Origin: Gnetum montanum
Lineage: Eukaryota > Streptophyta > Gnetopsida > Gnetales > Gnetaceae
DNA length: 64,000 nt
Assembly (NCBI GenBank): GCA_015680685.1
Contig: MNCI01023346.1
Location: 672,916-736,915, forward strand
Direction: 5' to 3'
How positions within the stretch are numbered: the first letter of the stretch is position 1; the number at the start of each line of letters is the position of its first letter. The notes below the pieces were generated by a model. The model did no database searches and had not been told where the DNA came from. It saw only the letters and a list, made by a program, of their open reading frames with translations. The position numbers and the translations under genes are program-made. Positions 22,327 through 34,830 of the stretch are shown here, one piece after another.

Positions 22327-24322
22327 GTCATTCGGTAGTTAGCATTGCCAGGTTTGCATATTTGAGATTAGCAAGCTTCATGTATTCATTCATCTCTTCA
22401 ATTTTCAACTCATTTATGTAGATCTCTACTTTGTTGGAGGCATTTATTCCATCAATGATAGGTTGCCACACTTCTTTTCCTTATTGGAGTTGCTAGAGGG
22501 TCTCATTGACTTTTGCCTTAGCCCTCTAGATGTGTCTTTTGTTAATTTCTTTTTGTAGGCCAACCTGATCTTTGTAGTGGTTCTTGACTCTCTCAAATTT
22601 GGAGCCTCTTTCTTTAAAGCGGTAATCATAAATTTTTTCCATAAGGCATAGACGTCCTTCATAGAGAGATTTCTATTCTCTGTTGCCAATCTCCTAAGCT
22701 TAGTATTCACCTTAGCTAGCTACTCTTGTTGTTGATGGATGAATTCTTCCATTTCTTGTTTCTACACATCAACATTCTGCATGTTATGATTTTCTAGTGG
22801 TCAGCATCTCATTCTATTGACATGTCTAGACCAAGTTCTTCTGAACTAAATATGTTTTGGCCTTAGCCATGGACTAGTCAAAGATAGCCGTCACCATCCC
22901 TACCTTAACCTATTTGAGTCTGTTATTAAGCTATTGAAAAGCTTCATCTCTCATTAGTGTAGGGTTAAGGAGCGTGGGGCTAGCAAGATAGGCTCTTAAT
23001 TTAACAACCTTCATGGCCAAGCATTGGTTTTGTGCTTAAGCCATTTTGAGTTGCACTTCTACAATGATACACTTACTCTTTGCTTTAAGCATCTCTGACT
23101 AGGTTATGGTGATATTATCTGGAACATCAAAGATATTCAAGATTAGTTTCCCTATTTCCACTAGTTAGTCCAGTAACTTTTCATGATGGGCTACACTTAG
23201 TCTTCCACTGATAGTTCCTACTGACATCTACAAATCTCTGAGTGCAGAAACATCTGGTATAGGTGCTGAAGGTGCATTGAAAGCTACAACAATTTTGTTA
23301 GTAACCAATTCTGTTGTTGTCTCCTACCCTTGGTGCTACATCACCAATATAGTTACCCCTTCACCCTCCTCCAAGTGCATCAAAAAGGTAGCAGTATTCC
23401 CAAATATTTTTAGGAATTGTTGTTATTGTGAGAGAGACACTGTCACCTCTTGGGCACTAGGATTCGACCTCATGAGTAGCTACATTCTTTGGGCTAAGAA
23501 TATTGACCCACCTTCCTCCATTTTGTTGATTTTTTGAGCTACTTCATTGAGGTAACTCATTGCAGGATGGTACATAAATGGATCTCCACCACTTTTTCTT
23601 ACTTGCTACTCCCACTAATGTAAGAGTTACTCTCAGATTTCATGTAGGCACTCAATGGCTATGAAAGTCTCTAGTGTTGTTTCCTAAGTTGGTGGTGGAG
23701 GTGGCAGTTGCTGCTCCTCTTCATTTGACATGGTAAGGATCTTATCCTTCATCATCTTAGACAAAGTGGTGATGAGAGTATGCCTGATTGTGTCATTGGC
23801 ATACCAGACTATCTCTACTCTCTTACAAAGTTTTCTGATAAGGCATGGAAATGGTAGGATTCTCCTTTCATGTTCATTCTCCTTGAAGAACTTCTTTAGC
23901 TCTAGATAGATTAGTTGTGGAAAGTTAATAGGGAATATTTCATTTAAAATGACACATGCTAAGGCAGAGAAGGCTTTTACCTTGCTAGGACTCACCGTTA
24001 GATTAAGGTGATAGGTCACTATATTGAAGTATTAAACTTCTTATAGTCAACCCAATAACGCTATTGGGTCCACTTCCTTTTTGCCTCAAGGTCTATTTGT
24101 GTTGAGATTTCTACCAAATGAGTGCCAAAATCAGGCAAACTAAGAGCCTTCATAAGAGCTTATGCTGAGTAAGACACTTGAATGTCCTTTATTCTCATAG
24201 TGGCTTGTGCCTTTTTATTGTTCTAGAAGAGATATCTCTCTCCCATGTACCACTTCCCATTGGTAGTGATGATTGGCCACATGGGAGAGCTTTGCAATTG
24301 CATCTCTAACTTCTAATGGACT
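22327..24322 (-). pseudogene. Third ORF of element C, N-terminal and central part
   Basis: Read leftward, it starts with the relic of KASPMWPII (near 24290-24250) equal to element E's copy. It continues with ILPFPCLIRKLCKRVEIVWY (24019-23684 block), a PPPPP stretch and a long coiled coil, including 22710-22444 (LRRLATENRNLSMKDVYALW). The last 30 bp to 24322 still align with E's N-terminus before the frame breaks into LTR sequence. Many stops are at expected Q codons. Confidence 0.7.
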
Positions 24323-24604
24323 TGTTAGAGATTAGTTAATTAGTTAAGTTAAATTAGTTATTAAATTACCTCATTTCTCTATTCTAAGCACTAGAAGCAT
24401 AAAATATAAAATAATAAAAATCATATGTCTTGATTACGCTTAACCATGCCTTTATGAAGACAACAAATGACTATTAGGGAAAATTTCACTTCTTAGAAGA
24501 CTAGTGTATCGAAAGACATAGAGTCCACGAAATTTGACTAGATTGCACGTGAACATTTCCTGGTTCATATGGTTGGGCATAGGGGTATACCTCACTGCTC
24601 ATCA
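24323..24604 (+). repeat. 5' LTR of element E, 3' third only
   Basis: Matches 46550-46849 (AGAGATTAGTTAATTAGTTA ... CTCACTGCTCATCA). The first ~620 bp, including the box array and TATA, are absent. The primer site TTAGCGCTATTGCTGGGGAC follows at 24605. Confidence 0.85.
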
Positions 24605-24758
24605 TTAGCGCTATTGCTGGGGACTCTTTTTATTTGAAACGTGCACTATCTAGGATTAGTGAATATCATTAATATTGTTGGAAAAACCCTAAGGTCAACA
24701 TCATTCTCATCATAAATATAATTACATAAGTACACTAATATTTTATTTGTATTGCAAA

Positions 24759-27010
24759 ATGTCTTCTTCTCACAAGTGTGATGATGTTAAGTCGTTGGTC
24801 CCTCAAGAATGTAAGGTGGTATAAACTCATCTAGATGAGTATGTGCCTAACTTCATCTTCATCTTGCATCAAGATAAGCAACTACGATGGCATGATATGG
24901 AAGGCAACATTGTAATGCCTCTTGATCAATTTGTGCCAGTAATGCTGCTTCAAACTCTTAAGAAGTTGGGCATCCAAGATCTTCAAGAGGAGTATGTTGT
25001 GCATAATTACAACTACTGGGACTACTGTGCCACTAAAACACAATGTAGGAGAGACTGACACTAGGAGAAGCACCATGAGTTTGTAAAGGGGAAATAGTTC
25101 ACCAATCCCTTGTTCATACTTAACCAAAACAATAATGAGGATCCTCTCTTTGGGAGCTTTCAACATGAAAATTCTCCATCCCTTGTTAGTGGTGATGGGG
25201 ATGTGGCCCTAAATATGAACTCCACCATCAATAACCTAGGTTCAGGTAAAGATGGTAGTTAAGGTAGGGGCTCAAACAAGTGTTAAGATGATAAGAAAAC
25301 TAATAAATGTGGTTGTGGAAACTGAAGGGGAGTTGGTAGATACCATGGTGGTGGTAGTCCTCCTCCTTCTTTGCCCTCTTCATTTGCATCTTCTTCCTCT
25401 TCTAATTTTGAAAAACGCCACAGAAAGAACAACCATGATGGAGGTGAACAATAGGACAATAATGATGATTGCTAGGCCCATAATAATTGAAGGGGTAATA
25501 GAGGACATCATTAGTGACAACAAAATAATGATGATGATGAGCCTTTTTTGGCAACTAAAAGTATGCTAAATATTGCAAAGGCTATAAAAATTCCAACTAG
25601 GCATGTGAAAGATAGTTGGATCAAATGACTTGATATGAATAATATTCCCAGATTTGATGGGGGTATGATTTTGATCCATAGACACATCTTCAAGCTTTTC
25701 AAAATGCCTGTGCCTTACAAAATATCAAAAATGATTGGCAAAAACTCAAGCTATTTCCTAGGACACAAATCAAGGAAGCAAAAAGTTGGTACTGAACCTT
25801 GGAGCTAGAATCCATCCGTAGGTGGAGTACAATGCTTGAACTATTTAATGATAAGTATCAAATGCACTCCATAGTGTCTAATCTGAGAAAGTAGATCCAA
25901 GGAGGGAAGCAAGGAAACCATGAAATCTTGGATGTTTCCATGGGCAGATACTATTCTCTCATACATCGATGCCTTGGCCATGGTTATTCTTAGCGGGAGC
26001 AACTTTGCCATATCATAGATGGACTTAGATTAGAAACAAGTAGAACTCTTAGGGTCTATGCTCAAGGAAGACTATCAAAACTTAGAGCCAATTAGATTCA
26101 AAGGCTAATTGAGCAGGTAGCAAAAGAGGAAGGAGAGCTAAGAAAATATGAAAGTGCATAGGAATATAACATGGATCCCTCCATTAAGAAGAGGAAAGTC
26201 TGATTTTGTGATAGTGAGAAGAAATCACCACTTAATGAGGTGGTAAATAGAAAGTCCTTGCTAATCCAAAAGTCTATGTTTGAAATTTCAGCTAAGATGG
26301 ACAAAATGTGGGATTTTTTGGATGAAAAATTCCAAACTACTTTAAAAATCGCTGAAGAATCAAGAGATTAGACTAGCGATTGCAACCATAGGAGGTGAAA
26401 AGAAGTTGAACGTGCCTACCAAAGGGATAAGGGAAAAATTTCTACAATAGATGAAGTTGTGAAAATTGAGTCAAATGGTGAAGGTGGATGTGACATCTGC
26501 TAATACGAACATCCTAAGGGATGTTACCCCATTGTGTTACACTTACAAGAATCTAGGGTATATGATCTAAATCCACAACTAGTAAGAAGACAAACACCTA
26601 CAAGATTGCCTAATCCTTAAGGCAATCCCAAGTAGTTCCATCAACAACAACAATATTATCCAAGTGGAATTCCACCACAATCCTATGAGCAATAATAATA
26701 GTGGCACCAGCCATAATTGTTTGGGATGTCACCACCAAGGTAGCAGTACCATTAAAGGTAACTAGATCCATATGGGTATTATGCTCAATAACGCCTATAT
26801 CCATGTGACTCTTTCAATCACATTTCTTCTTTTCAGCATCATTACCATCCCCCTGAATAGTATAGAGCTCACTCTCCACATTCCAGGATGAATGCCACAT
26901 TTTATCCTTATCCTCCTCCCATTTCTACACTTATGCCTCCACCCTCAATGCAACTATCGCCTGCTCCATCCATGTAGGATGAACTTTCAGCTTAGCAACA
27001 ACAACATAAT
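24759..27010 (+). pseudogene. gag: gag of element E (decayed)
   Basis: ATG 24759 (MSSSHKCDDVKSLVPQ). The N-terminal block 24843-25058 contains FIFILHQDKQLRWHDMEGN, which recurs in F. A variable charged linker follows (25150-25560). The gag core (25600-26100) has LDMNNIPRFDGG, LQAFQNACALQN, WQKLKLFPRTQIKEA and MLELFNDKYQM. Near 26490-26550 a zinc-knuckle relic CDIC...YEHPKGC is present. The tail is P/Q/Y-rich to about 27000. There are numerous TAG/TAA codons and frameshifts. Confidence 0.75.
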
Positions 27011-27269
27011 ACTACCAAGGCCATCAATCTACAACTGGTTCATCAACTAAGTGGTTCAAAACTTCATGCTTGCAAAAGACCATTTTTTCGACCCAACAAC
27101 CCTATTAAGCCCTCAAAAACTCAAGTCGCTAATCATCCTAATCTTACTTCATCCTTTGCAAATCATTCCATTGGGTTCCCTTCAAACCAAATCCTACCTA
27201 AAATCCATATTATTATGTTCATCCATGCTATATCTGATTGGATCTAAGTTGGTAACCTTCCTAGAAAAT

Positions 27270-28860
27270 TAGCTGATCCTAGAAGCCCTCTTATTTATCT
27301 ACAGATTGTTGGGAATGAACCATGTAAAGCTCTTCTTAATTCTAGTTTTAGTGTGAACTTGATCTCTCATGAAATGTACACTGCCTAGAACCTACCACCT
27401 CTTAAGAAGAGCAATATCAAATTAGAATTGGTAGACCAATCCATCATTATTTCATTAGGACTGGTCGAGACATTGTGACCACTATTTGTGGGTGGTCTTA
27501 TCTTGCTGATTTCCTAGTAAGCAAGGTTGAAAACTACAAGGGGGATTTCCCAATCATTATGGAAAGGACATGGTTAAGCACTATTGATTCAAGAATGGAC
27601 ATTAGAGATATTTCCTAGGAGATATTAAAGAAAAATGTATTCAAAAAGATCAAGAAGAGACGAGTTTCATGCATCGCATACAACAATATAGGGTGCAATT
27701 ATGTGCAAACGCTTGGGTTTGTAAAATGAGCATCTATCTTTGCATGCAATTAGTATGCATATAAAGTAGATATTCAAAGGTGTCTATATGCAGTAGCCAC
27801 AAAACAAGAGCACACCCAGTGGCGGATTGCTGATTTTGACAAAAGCATAATGTGCATGAAACCTATTGAGAGCTTGACATGCATCCATGTCATAGGCATG
27901 GATGAATTAGAGCAAGTTCATCATTAATTCTCTAATGATGAAAATGCTAATACTAATTGGGGAGAGTTGGAGATCCCTAAGAATTTTAAACAGGAGCCCT
28001 TAGAGTTGAAAACTTCACCTATTGAACTAGAATATGCATCTTTAAAAAATGGTAAGTCAGTCATACTCAATGCCAAAATTGCTCTTAAATAGAAAGAAGA
28101 CTTTTGAAAGTGGTCAATAAATGGCCAACAACCTTTTCCTGGTCATATCTTGAACTCACTGAAATTGATCCATAGATATGCTAGCATCATGTTTACATTA
28201 ATTCATCCATGAAGCCAAGGAGGCAACCATAATGGTGGTTGAACCTAAAATTGAAACAAATTATCAAGGCGGAGATTAAGCAACTCCTTAAGGTAAGGTT
28301 GATCTATCGTATTGCAGATAGTGAGTGGATTAGTCCACTTGTCATAGTGCCAAAGAGAGGTGGAAAATGGTGGTTTGCATTGACATCAGGTTGTTAAACA
28401 TGCAACATTCAAAGATCATTTTTCATTGCCATTCATTGATTAGGTATTGGACACCATATCTAGACATTACTATTATGGTTTTCTGGATGGTTATAGTGGC
28501 TATAACCAAATCTAGATTACATTAGAAGATTAGGCCAAAATAACATTCACAAGTCCCTAGGGTACCTTTGTATATCACAAGATGCTTTTTGATTTGTACA
28601 ATGCTCTTGCCACTTTCCAATGCTTGGTCTTAAGTATCTTTCAACAACAAATAGGTAGCAGAGTGAAAGTATTCATGGATGACTTCTCCACTTATGGTGC
28701 TACATTCAAGGAAGCCTTGGAATACCTTGAGAAAGTACTAAAAAGATATGTGGAGACAAATTTATGGCTCAATTAGTAGAAGAATCATCTCATGGTCCAA
28801 GAGGGCATTGTATTGGGACAATGAATTTCACAAGAAGGGATTGATGTAGACCCTGAAAAG
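27270..28860 (+). pseudogene. Protease and reverse transcriptase (N-terminal) of element E
   Basis: Protease relics: PRSPLIYLQIVGNEPCKALL then NLISHEMYTA, and the folded core ISLGLVETL. The pre-RT segment WGELEIPKNFKQEPLEL is followed by RT: ADSEWISPLVIVPKRGGKW, then MLFDLYNALATFQ and the catalytic VFMDDFSTYGA (28582-28776). The frame stops within EGIDVDPEKI at the ATAAG where element F inserted, and pol resumes at 38892. Confidence 0.8.
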
Positions 28861-28865
28861 ATAAG

Positions 28866-29741
28866 TGATGAACTATGATATCAGGGCCACAATATCAAAT
28901 CTGTGATATTGGGTTTGTGATATCAAAGCTGGCCATGCGATGTCAGATACCTGATATCACACCTTGCCTCATTGCCTATAAATAAGAGGCAAGTGCACTT
29001 GGTTTGCATAGTTAGTCTTAGTCTCTTACCCAAACTCTTACATTTTCTCCCTCTCAAAGTTAGAATTATTTCTGCATGCTCGTAGTAGGAGTCATAAAGT
29101 GAACGGATCTTTATTCGAGCATTGTGTACCTAAGCACACCTTATGTATGGCAATAAAGAAGAACTTTGTGATAAACCTTGTAGCATTTAGAATAGATTAA
29201 TTAATGTTATTTTTAGTTATTTAATGCTTTCCTTAGTTAATTAATGTTCTCTCTCTCTCTCTCTCTCTCCCCCTATCTCTATATCTCTCTCTCTCCCCTT
29301 ACAACTCTCCTAAGTAAGCACACTCAGCACAATCACCTCGAGCATGCATGTAACACTTCCCCACCTAGTAGTGATCAATGTTTGGTAATACTAGTAGTGT
29401 TGCACTAGTTTAGGATGTGTACGGAAAGTGAGAAAAAATATTGGTGTTAAGATTAATTAAAGCCTAGTTAATTAGTAGTTAAATTAAATTAGTTACTTAG
29501 TTATCTCTCTCCCCCCTTATTAGCAGCAGGACATAAAAACTTAAAAGTATAAAAATCATATGTCTCAAGTTTACTTAACCATATAATCATGACATACAAG
29601 TAAGCTTGGGAAGGTAATAATTAACCAACCCATTCTTGTTCCACAAAGGTGCATAAGCACTTAGTCCTTCGAATTCGACCGAATCGTGTGTGTATGCTCG
29701 TATTCATATGGTTGAGCATAGGGATACCTCACTGCTCATCA
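28866..29741 (+). repeat. 5' LTR of element F
   Basis: 876 bp, TGATGAACTATG to CACTGCTCATCA. It contains a box array, TATAAATA at 28977, a long CT microsatellite (about 29242-29296) and the family tail GGGATACCTCACTGCTCATC. Confidence 0.95.
28877..28984 (+). promoter_or_regulatory. Phased GATATC boxes plus TATA box, LTR of F (5')
   Basis: Boxes start at 28877 GATATC, 28891 AATATC, 28905 GATATT, 28919 GATATC, 28939 GATGTC and 28953 GATATC, giving steps of 14, 14, 14, 20 and 14. TATAAATA is at 28977, 24 bp after the start of the last box. Confidence 0.65.
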
Positions 29742-29762
29742 TTGGCACCGTTGTCGGGGACT
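29742..29762 (+). other. Primer-binding site of element F
   Basis: TTGGCACCGTTGTCGGGGAC is the best-preserved primer site in the window. It is complementary to the plant tRNA-Asp 3' end including CCA, which is characteristic of Athila-type elements. Confidence 0.85.
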
Positions 29763-29879
29763 TTGTTGTTTGTGCGCTAACCAGAACATAGGAAATATTT
29801 CACATTGTTAGAATGAACCCTTAGGATTGGTTAAAGAAAAATAATAATATATAATACATTACACACTAAATAGACAATC

Positions 29880-32270
29880 ATGTCTCCTTCTTCGTACAGA
29901 AGTGTTTCACTACCTAGTTCTGATACAGGGAATAATCACAAATGTAGTACACATGATAATCCACCAATCCCTCAATAGTTTCGTGTGATATATGTTCATC
30001 CCGATTAATATGTATTGAACTTTACATTTATTCTCCACCAGGATGAACAACTACGTTGGCGAGATTAGAAGATAACATAGTGTTACCTCCTAATCGTTTT
30101 TTATTGGGCATGCTTCTTCATGATCTCACACGAATTGGTATGTAGCACTTACAGGTAGAGTACATTGTGTATGATCATGACTTGAGAGAGTATTGACCCA
30201 CGGAGGCACAATGTCAAAGGGATTTGTAATAGGATAGATGCGATGAATCCGTGAAGGGAAAGTTATCACAAAATGTCCCACATGTCCTAAGTGAAAATGA
30301 GGGTGGTGAACCTACCTTAGGCAGTCACCTATACAATGATATTTCTCCCGTTGACTTCAGTTAAGGGGTTGTGTATCAGAATCTTTACTCAACTATCCAT
30401 AGCCTGGATTCTAGTATCGACAGACACAAAGGGTCTGAAAAAGGAACACGAACACATGACAAAGATGGACATGCTGATCGTAATCGCGATCGAGGCCATG
30501 ACCACCGAAGAGAAGGAAGTAGACACCAACATGGTGACGGTCCTCCTTCTTATTCACCTTCATCATCTCCTTCACCCTCTCCTTTAGGATCTGGACATAG
30601 TCATAAGGAAAAAGACCATGAGGATAAGGGTAAACGAACTGAGAGTCATAGATGAAACAGTTGAGAAAGGGGACAAGGGCACTCTAGAGAAACACACTAT
30701 GAAAGAAGGGAGAGTATAGAATAACATAGGCATCATAGATGTCATAAACGAGATGATCACGATGAACCCCTACTCACTACTTGAAGTACGTTAGCTAGAA
30801 CTGAGGCTATCAAAATCCCAACAAGGCACCAAAAGGATAGTAGGATCAAGAGATTAGACATGAACAATATCCCATGATTTGAAGGGGGATACAACAATGA
30901 TCCTCAAAATCATTTACAAGCATTTCATGATGCATGTGCCTTACAAAACATAGAAAGTGAATGGAAAAAAATTAAGTTGTTTCCATGGACACTAGTCAAA
31001 GAAGTGGAGAGCTGGTACTAGTCCTTAGAACTAGAATCCATTCGTAGGTGGAGTACTATGTTAGAGTTGTTCAACGATAAGTACCAAATGTACTCCCGAG
31101 TGTCCAACTTGTGAAAGAAAATTCAAGGTTGGAAACAAGGAGGACATAAACCCTTGGATGCTGCCATGGGTCACTATTATGCACTATTACATCATTGTCC
31201 TAGCCATGGTTATTCGTAGAGGGATCAACTACACCATCTCGTAGATGGGCATAGGCATGAAACGTGAAGAACCCTTGGGACGTATGCCCAAGGGAGGGTA
31301 TCTGAGCTTAGGAACCATCAAGTTCAAAGATTATTGGAGCAAGTTGCTAAAGAAGAAGGTGAACTAAGGAAAAGAGAGAGTGCAGAGAAATATAATCAAG
31401 ATCCTTCCCTTCGAAAGAGGGGAGTAAGATTCTGTGAGGATGAAGAAGAGTCATCACTCGAAGATAGGGTGAATAAGAAAAACATTGCCTATCCAAAAAT
31501 TAGTATCGGAAGTATCGACAAAGGTAGACCAAATGTGGGATTCCCTAGATGATAGATTCCAAACCATTCTTAAAATAGTAGAGGAGTCTAGAGAGTAAGG
31601 TAGTGATCCTGAAAAAAGAAAAAAAAAAGAGAAACTAAAAATACATGTAATAAGGGTAAGGGCAAAGTTGTCATCATTGAAGAGGTTATGGATTCAGATA
31701 CAAATAATGATAGTGGATGCAAGATATGCCAATATGACTATTCTAAGGGATGTTGCCCTATAATCTCACATCTGTAGGAGTCTGGGATGTATGCACTCAA
31801 TCCATGATTAAATACAAGGCAAACACCCCGAAGGTTACCTTATCCTCAAGGTAACTCAAGACAATTCCACCAACCCTTAATGTATTATCCAAGTGGAACT
31901 CCGCCACAACCAATCGAGTAGTATCAATAGTGGAAATACCCACAATCATGGGGAATGCCACCACCAAGGCAACAGTATCCTTACTAGCAACATGACCTAT
32001 ATGGATATTATGTGCAACAACCAATCTCTCCACGTGACTCTGCTAGTCACATCACTCCTCAACATCACTACCAAGCCCATGAGTATTATAGGACTCCTTG
32101 TCCTAGGGGCAATGATCCACAAACATATCATTCTTATAATCTAGCTGCACCTCTTCCACCCTTAACTCCATTACCACCTACTCCAGCTATGCAGGGTGAA
32201 ATCCCTACCTAGTCGCACCAACGTAACACCACAAGGACTGTTAACCCTCAACCTACTGTTGGATCTGACA
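29880..32270 (+). pseudogene. gag: gag of element F (decayed), with RD/RH-rich insert
   Basis: ATG 29880 opens MSPSSYRSVSLPSSDTGNN. FTFILHQDEQLRW matches E. The 30420-30655 stretch encodes a charged low-complexity region (DRHKGSEKGTRTHDKDGHAD, then RNRDRGHDHRREGSRHQHGD and a PSYSPSSSPSPSP run), resembling RS/RD-type nucleic-acid-binding linkers. The gag core is 30830-31330. The 31334-31552 block (EQVAKEEGELRKRESAEKYN) is the conserved post-core helix. A zinc-knuckle relic CKICQYDYSKGC is near 31710. The P/Q/Y tail ends about 32230. Stops are mostly TAG. Confidence 0.8.
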
Positions 32271-32275
32271 ACCAC

Positions 32276-32910
32276 ATGAAGAAAATACTTTTCTTTAGAA
32301 CAAATAGTCCAACTAAGCCCTTGCAACCACAAGCAGCTGATTCTTCAACTGCCTCATTACCACTTGAAGCTTCGAAGCTTCCTTCAGGCCAAACACCTCG
32401 CCCAACACATATGGTCATGTTAACTCATGTTATCACTGATTGGATAAAAGCTAGCCATCTTCCTAGGAAATTCTCTGATCTTGAAAGTCCTCTGATATAT
32501 CTACAAATCACTAGAAATGAACTGTGCAAGGCTCTTTTGGGTTCTGGTGTCAACTTGATTTCTCAAATGTACAAAGCCTAGAACTTGCCTCCACTCAAAA
32601 AGAGTAACATTCATTTAGAGTTTTCCAACCAATCCATCACTGTCCCGTTGGGACTAGTGGAGGACATTATCACCACTATTTATGGGTGGTCGTATCCAGC
32701 TGACTTCCTAGTGATTCAAGTGAACAACGATAAGGGGGACTTCCCAATCATAATGGGAAGAGCATGGCTAAGCATAGTTGACGCGTGCTTAGGAATCCAT
32801 GATCTTTCCTTGAAAATATAAAAGGAAAATACATTTGAAAAGATTGAGAAGAAGAAGATTCCATGCATCGCATATAGTGACACAAGGTGCAATTGCGTGC
32901 AGAAGTCATG
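32276..32910 (+). pseudogene. Protease of element F
   Basis: Athila-type protease. ESPLIYLQITRNELCKALLG then SGVNLISQMYKA carries the active-site region, with G where the catalytic aspartate is expected (LLGSG). A TAG at 32579 precedes NLPPLKKSNIHLEF, VPLGLVEDIITTIYG, PADFLVIQVNNDKGDFPIIM and GRAWLSIVDACLG, the typical flap and substrate-cleft blocks. The lost aspartate and the stop make it inactive. Confidence 0.75.
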
Positions 32911-34130
32911 GTTCATGCAACGTCTAACATTGCCTACATGCAATCAGTGTGCACAGGTGACTGAGATACTAAGATGCCTATATGCAGTAGCCAGAAGACA
33001 GGAAGGAACCCAATGGCTGATAGCTGATCAAGAGAGTAGTTCAACTATATGCATGGAACCAACTGAGGGTTTGACTTGTGCTTATATTGATAGCATAGAC
33101 ATATTGGAGCAAATCCATCACCAATTTCCAAGTCTTGACATTGAAAATATCAACTGGGGGAAGTTGGAAATCCTTGATAAGTTTAAGCAAGAGCCCCTTG
33201 AGCTAAAACCATTACCCACTGGTATGGAATACACATTTCTTAAAAATGGAAAATTGGTAATTATTAATGCTAAGCTGGCTCCACAACAAAAAGAGAGACT
33301 GTTGAAAATAATAAACAAATGGTTGAAACCCTTTGCTTGGTCATATCCTGAATTAACTAGAATAGATCCTAGGATATGGGAACATAGAATTTACAATGGC
33401 CCCTCCATGAAGCCTCGAAGATAACCGTAGAGACGTTTGAACCTAAAGTTGAACCAAGTAGTTAAGGAAGAAATTGAACAACTTCTAAAAGCTAGGTTCA
33501 TATACCCCATTGCTGATAGTGAATGGGTTAGCCCCTTAGTTATAGTGCCCAAAAAGGGAGGCAAATGGAGGGTGTGCATGGATTTCAGGCTATTAAACAT
33601 AGCAACATTTAAGGACCACTTTTCATTGCCATTCGTAGAACAAGTCTTAGACACCATTGTAGGGCATCACTACTATAGTTTTTTGGATCGGTATAGTGAG
33701 TACAACCAAATACAAATAGTCCCAGAAGACCAAGCCAAGACTATGTTTACCAGTCCTTGGGGAACATTCGCATACAAACAGATGCTGTTTGGCTTGTGCA
33801 ATGCCCCTGAAACGTTTCAATGATTAGTTCTAAGCATATTCCAGTAGTAGATAGGAAACAGTGTAGAGGTCTTCATGGATGACTTCTCCACCTACGGAGC
33901 AAACTTTGATCAAGCCTTGGACTTGTTAGAGCAAGTATCAAAATAATGTATAGAAATCAATTTAAGGCTCAACTGGTAGAAAAGCCATTTAATGGTCCAA
34001 GAAGATGTAGTATTAGGGCATAAGATCTCAAAAATAGGGATAGAGGTAGACCCTGAAAAGATCAAAGTCATCCAAGGAATTACTCGTCAACCAGAAACTG
34101 TAAAAGATATCTGGTCATTCCTTGGACACA
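32911..34130 (+). pseudogene. Reverse transcriptase of element F
   Basis: The 33437-33823 block has IADSEWVSPLVIVPKKGGKW, RVCMDFRLLNIATFKDHFSL, FVEQVLDTIVGHHYYSFLD, MFTSPWGTFAYKQMLFGLCN and APETF. After TGA and TAG codons, VFMDDFSTYGANF (near 33870-33910) gives the catalytic DD. 33992-34258 holds LGHKISKIGIEVDPEKIKVI and the connection domain FLGHIGYYRHFIENFSKVAK. Order and spacing are normal for gypsy RT, with few but fatal stops. Confidence 0.9.
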
Positions 34131-34830
34131 TTGGTTACTACAGACACTTTATTGAGAACTTTTCCAAAGTTGCAAAACCATTGGTTGAATTAATGAAAAA
34201 GGATGTACTTTTCGAATGGACCCAGGAATGTGAACTTGCTTTCCAAACTTTAAAATAGAAGCTAGTACAAACACCTATTCTACAAGCTCTTGATTGGTCC
34301 AGGCCATTCCACATAATGACTATCACATCCAACTTTGCCTTAGGAGCTGTACTTACATAGTTAGAGGACCAAAAACATCCTTATTACATCCACTGTGCAA
34401 GTAGAAGTATCGCTGGTGCACAACTTAACTATACTACAACAGAAAAAGAATTAATGGCTGTAGTGTTTGCACTAGAAAAATTTAGGCACTATGTCTTGGG
34501 CTATAAGGTATTCGTACATATGGATCATAGTGCAATAAGGTTCCTAATGAATAAGCCAATGGTAAGGCCTTGCATCATACATTGGCTTGTAATCTTACAA
34601 GAGTTTGATCTTACAATGATCGATCGTAAAGGCACTAAGAATGTAGTTGCTGATTATTTATCTTGGTTGCGATGGGAAAACAAAGAGGATGAGTATCTAA
34701 TTTCTGATTATTTTCTAGATGAACTCCTCTTTGTAGGTGTAGTGAATGATCAATTAACCATGGAGACAAACTGGTATAGTAGCATTCTCACCTATTTCCT
34801 TACACAATAAACACCAGAAGGGTTTGATGC
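34131..34830 (+). pseudogene. RNase H of element F
   Basis: From FEWTQECELAFQTLK through LDWSRPFHIMTITSNFALGA to LNYTTTEKELMAVVFALEKF, VFVHMDHSAIRFLMNKP and the end KGTKNVVADYLSWL. The first catalytic aspartate (usually DAS) appears as T-S-N here. E in EKEL, D in MDHS and D in VVADYL are present. Stops occur at 34258 and 34360. Confidence 0.85.

Noticed and set aside
29742-29762. Possible tRNA gene fragment
   Set aside because: Only the 18-20 nt complementary to a tRNA 3' end are present, directly after an LTR. This is a primer-binding site.
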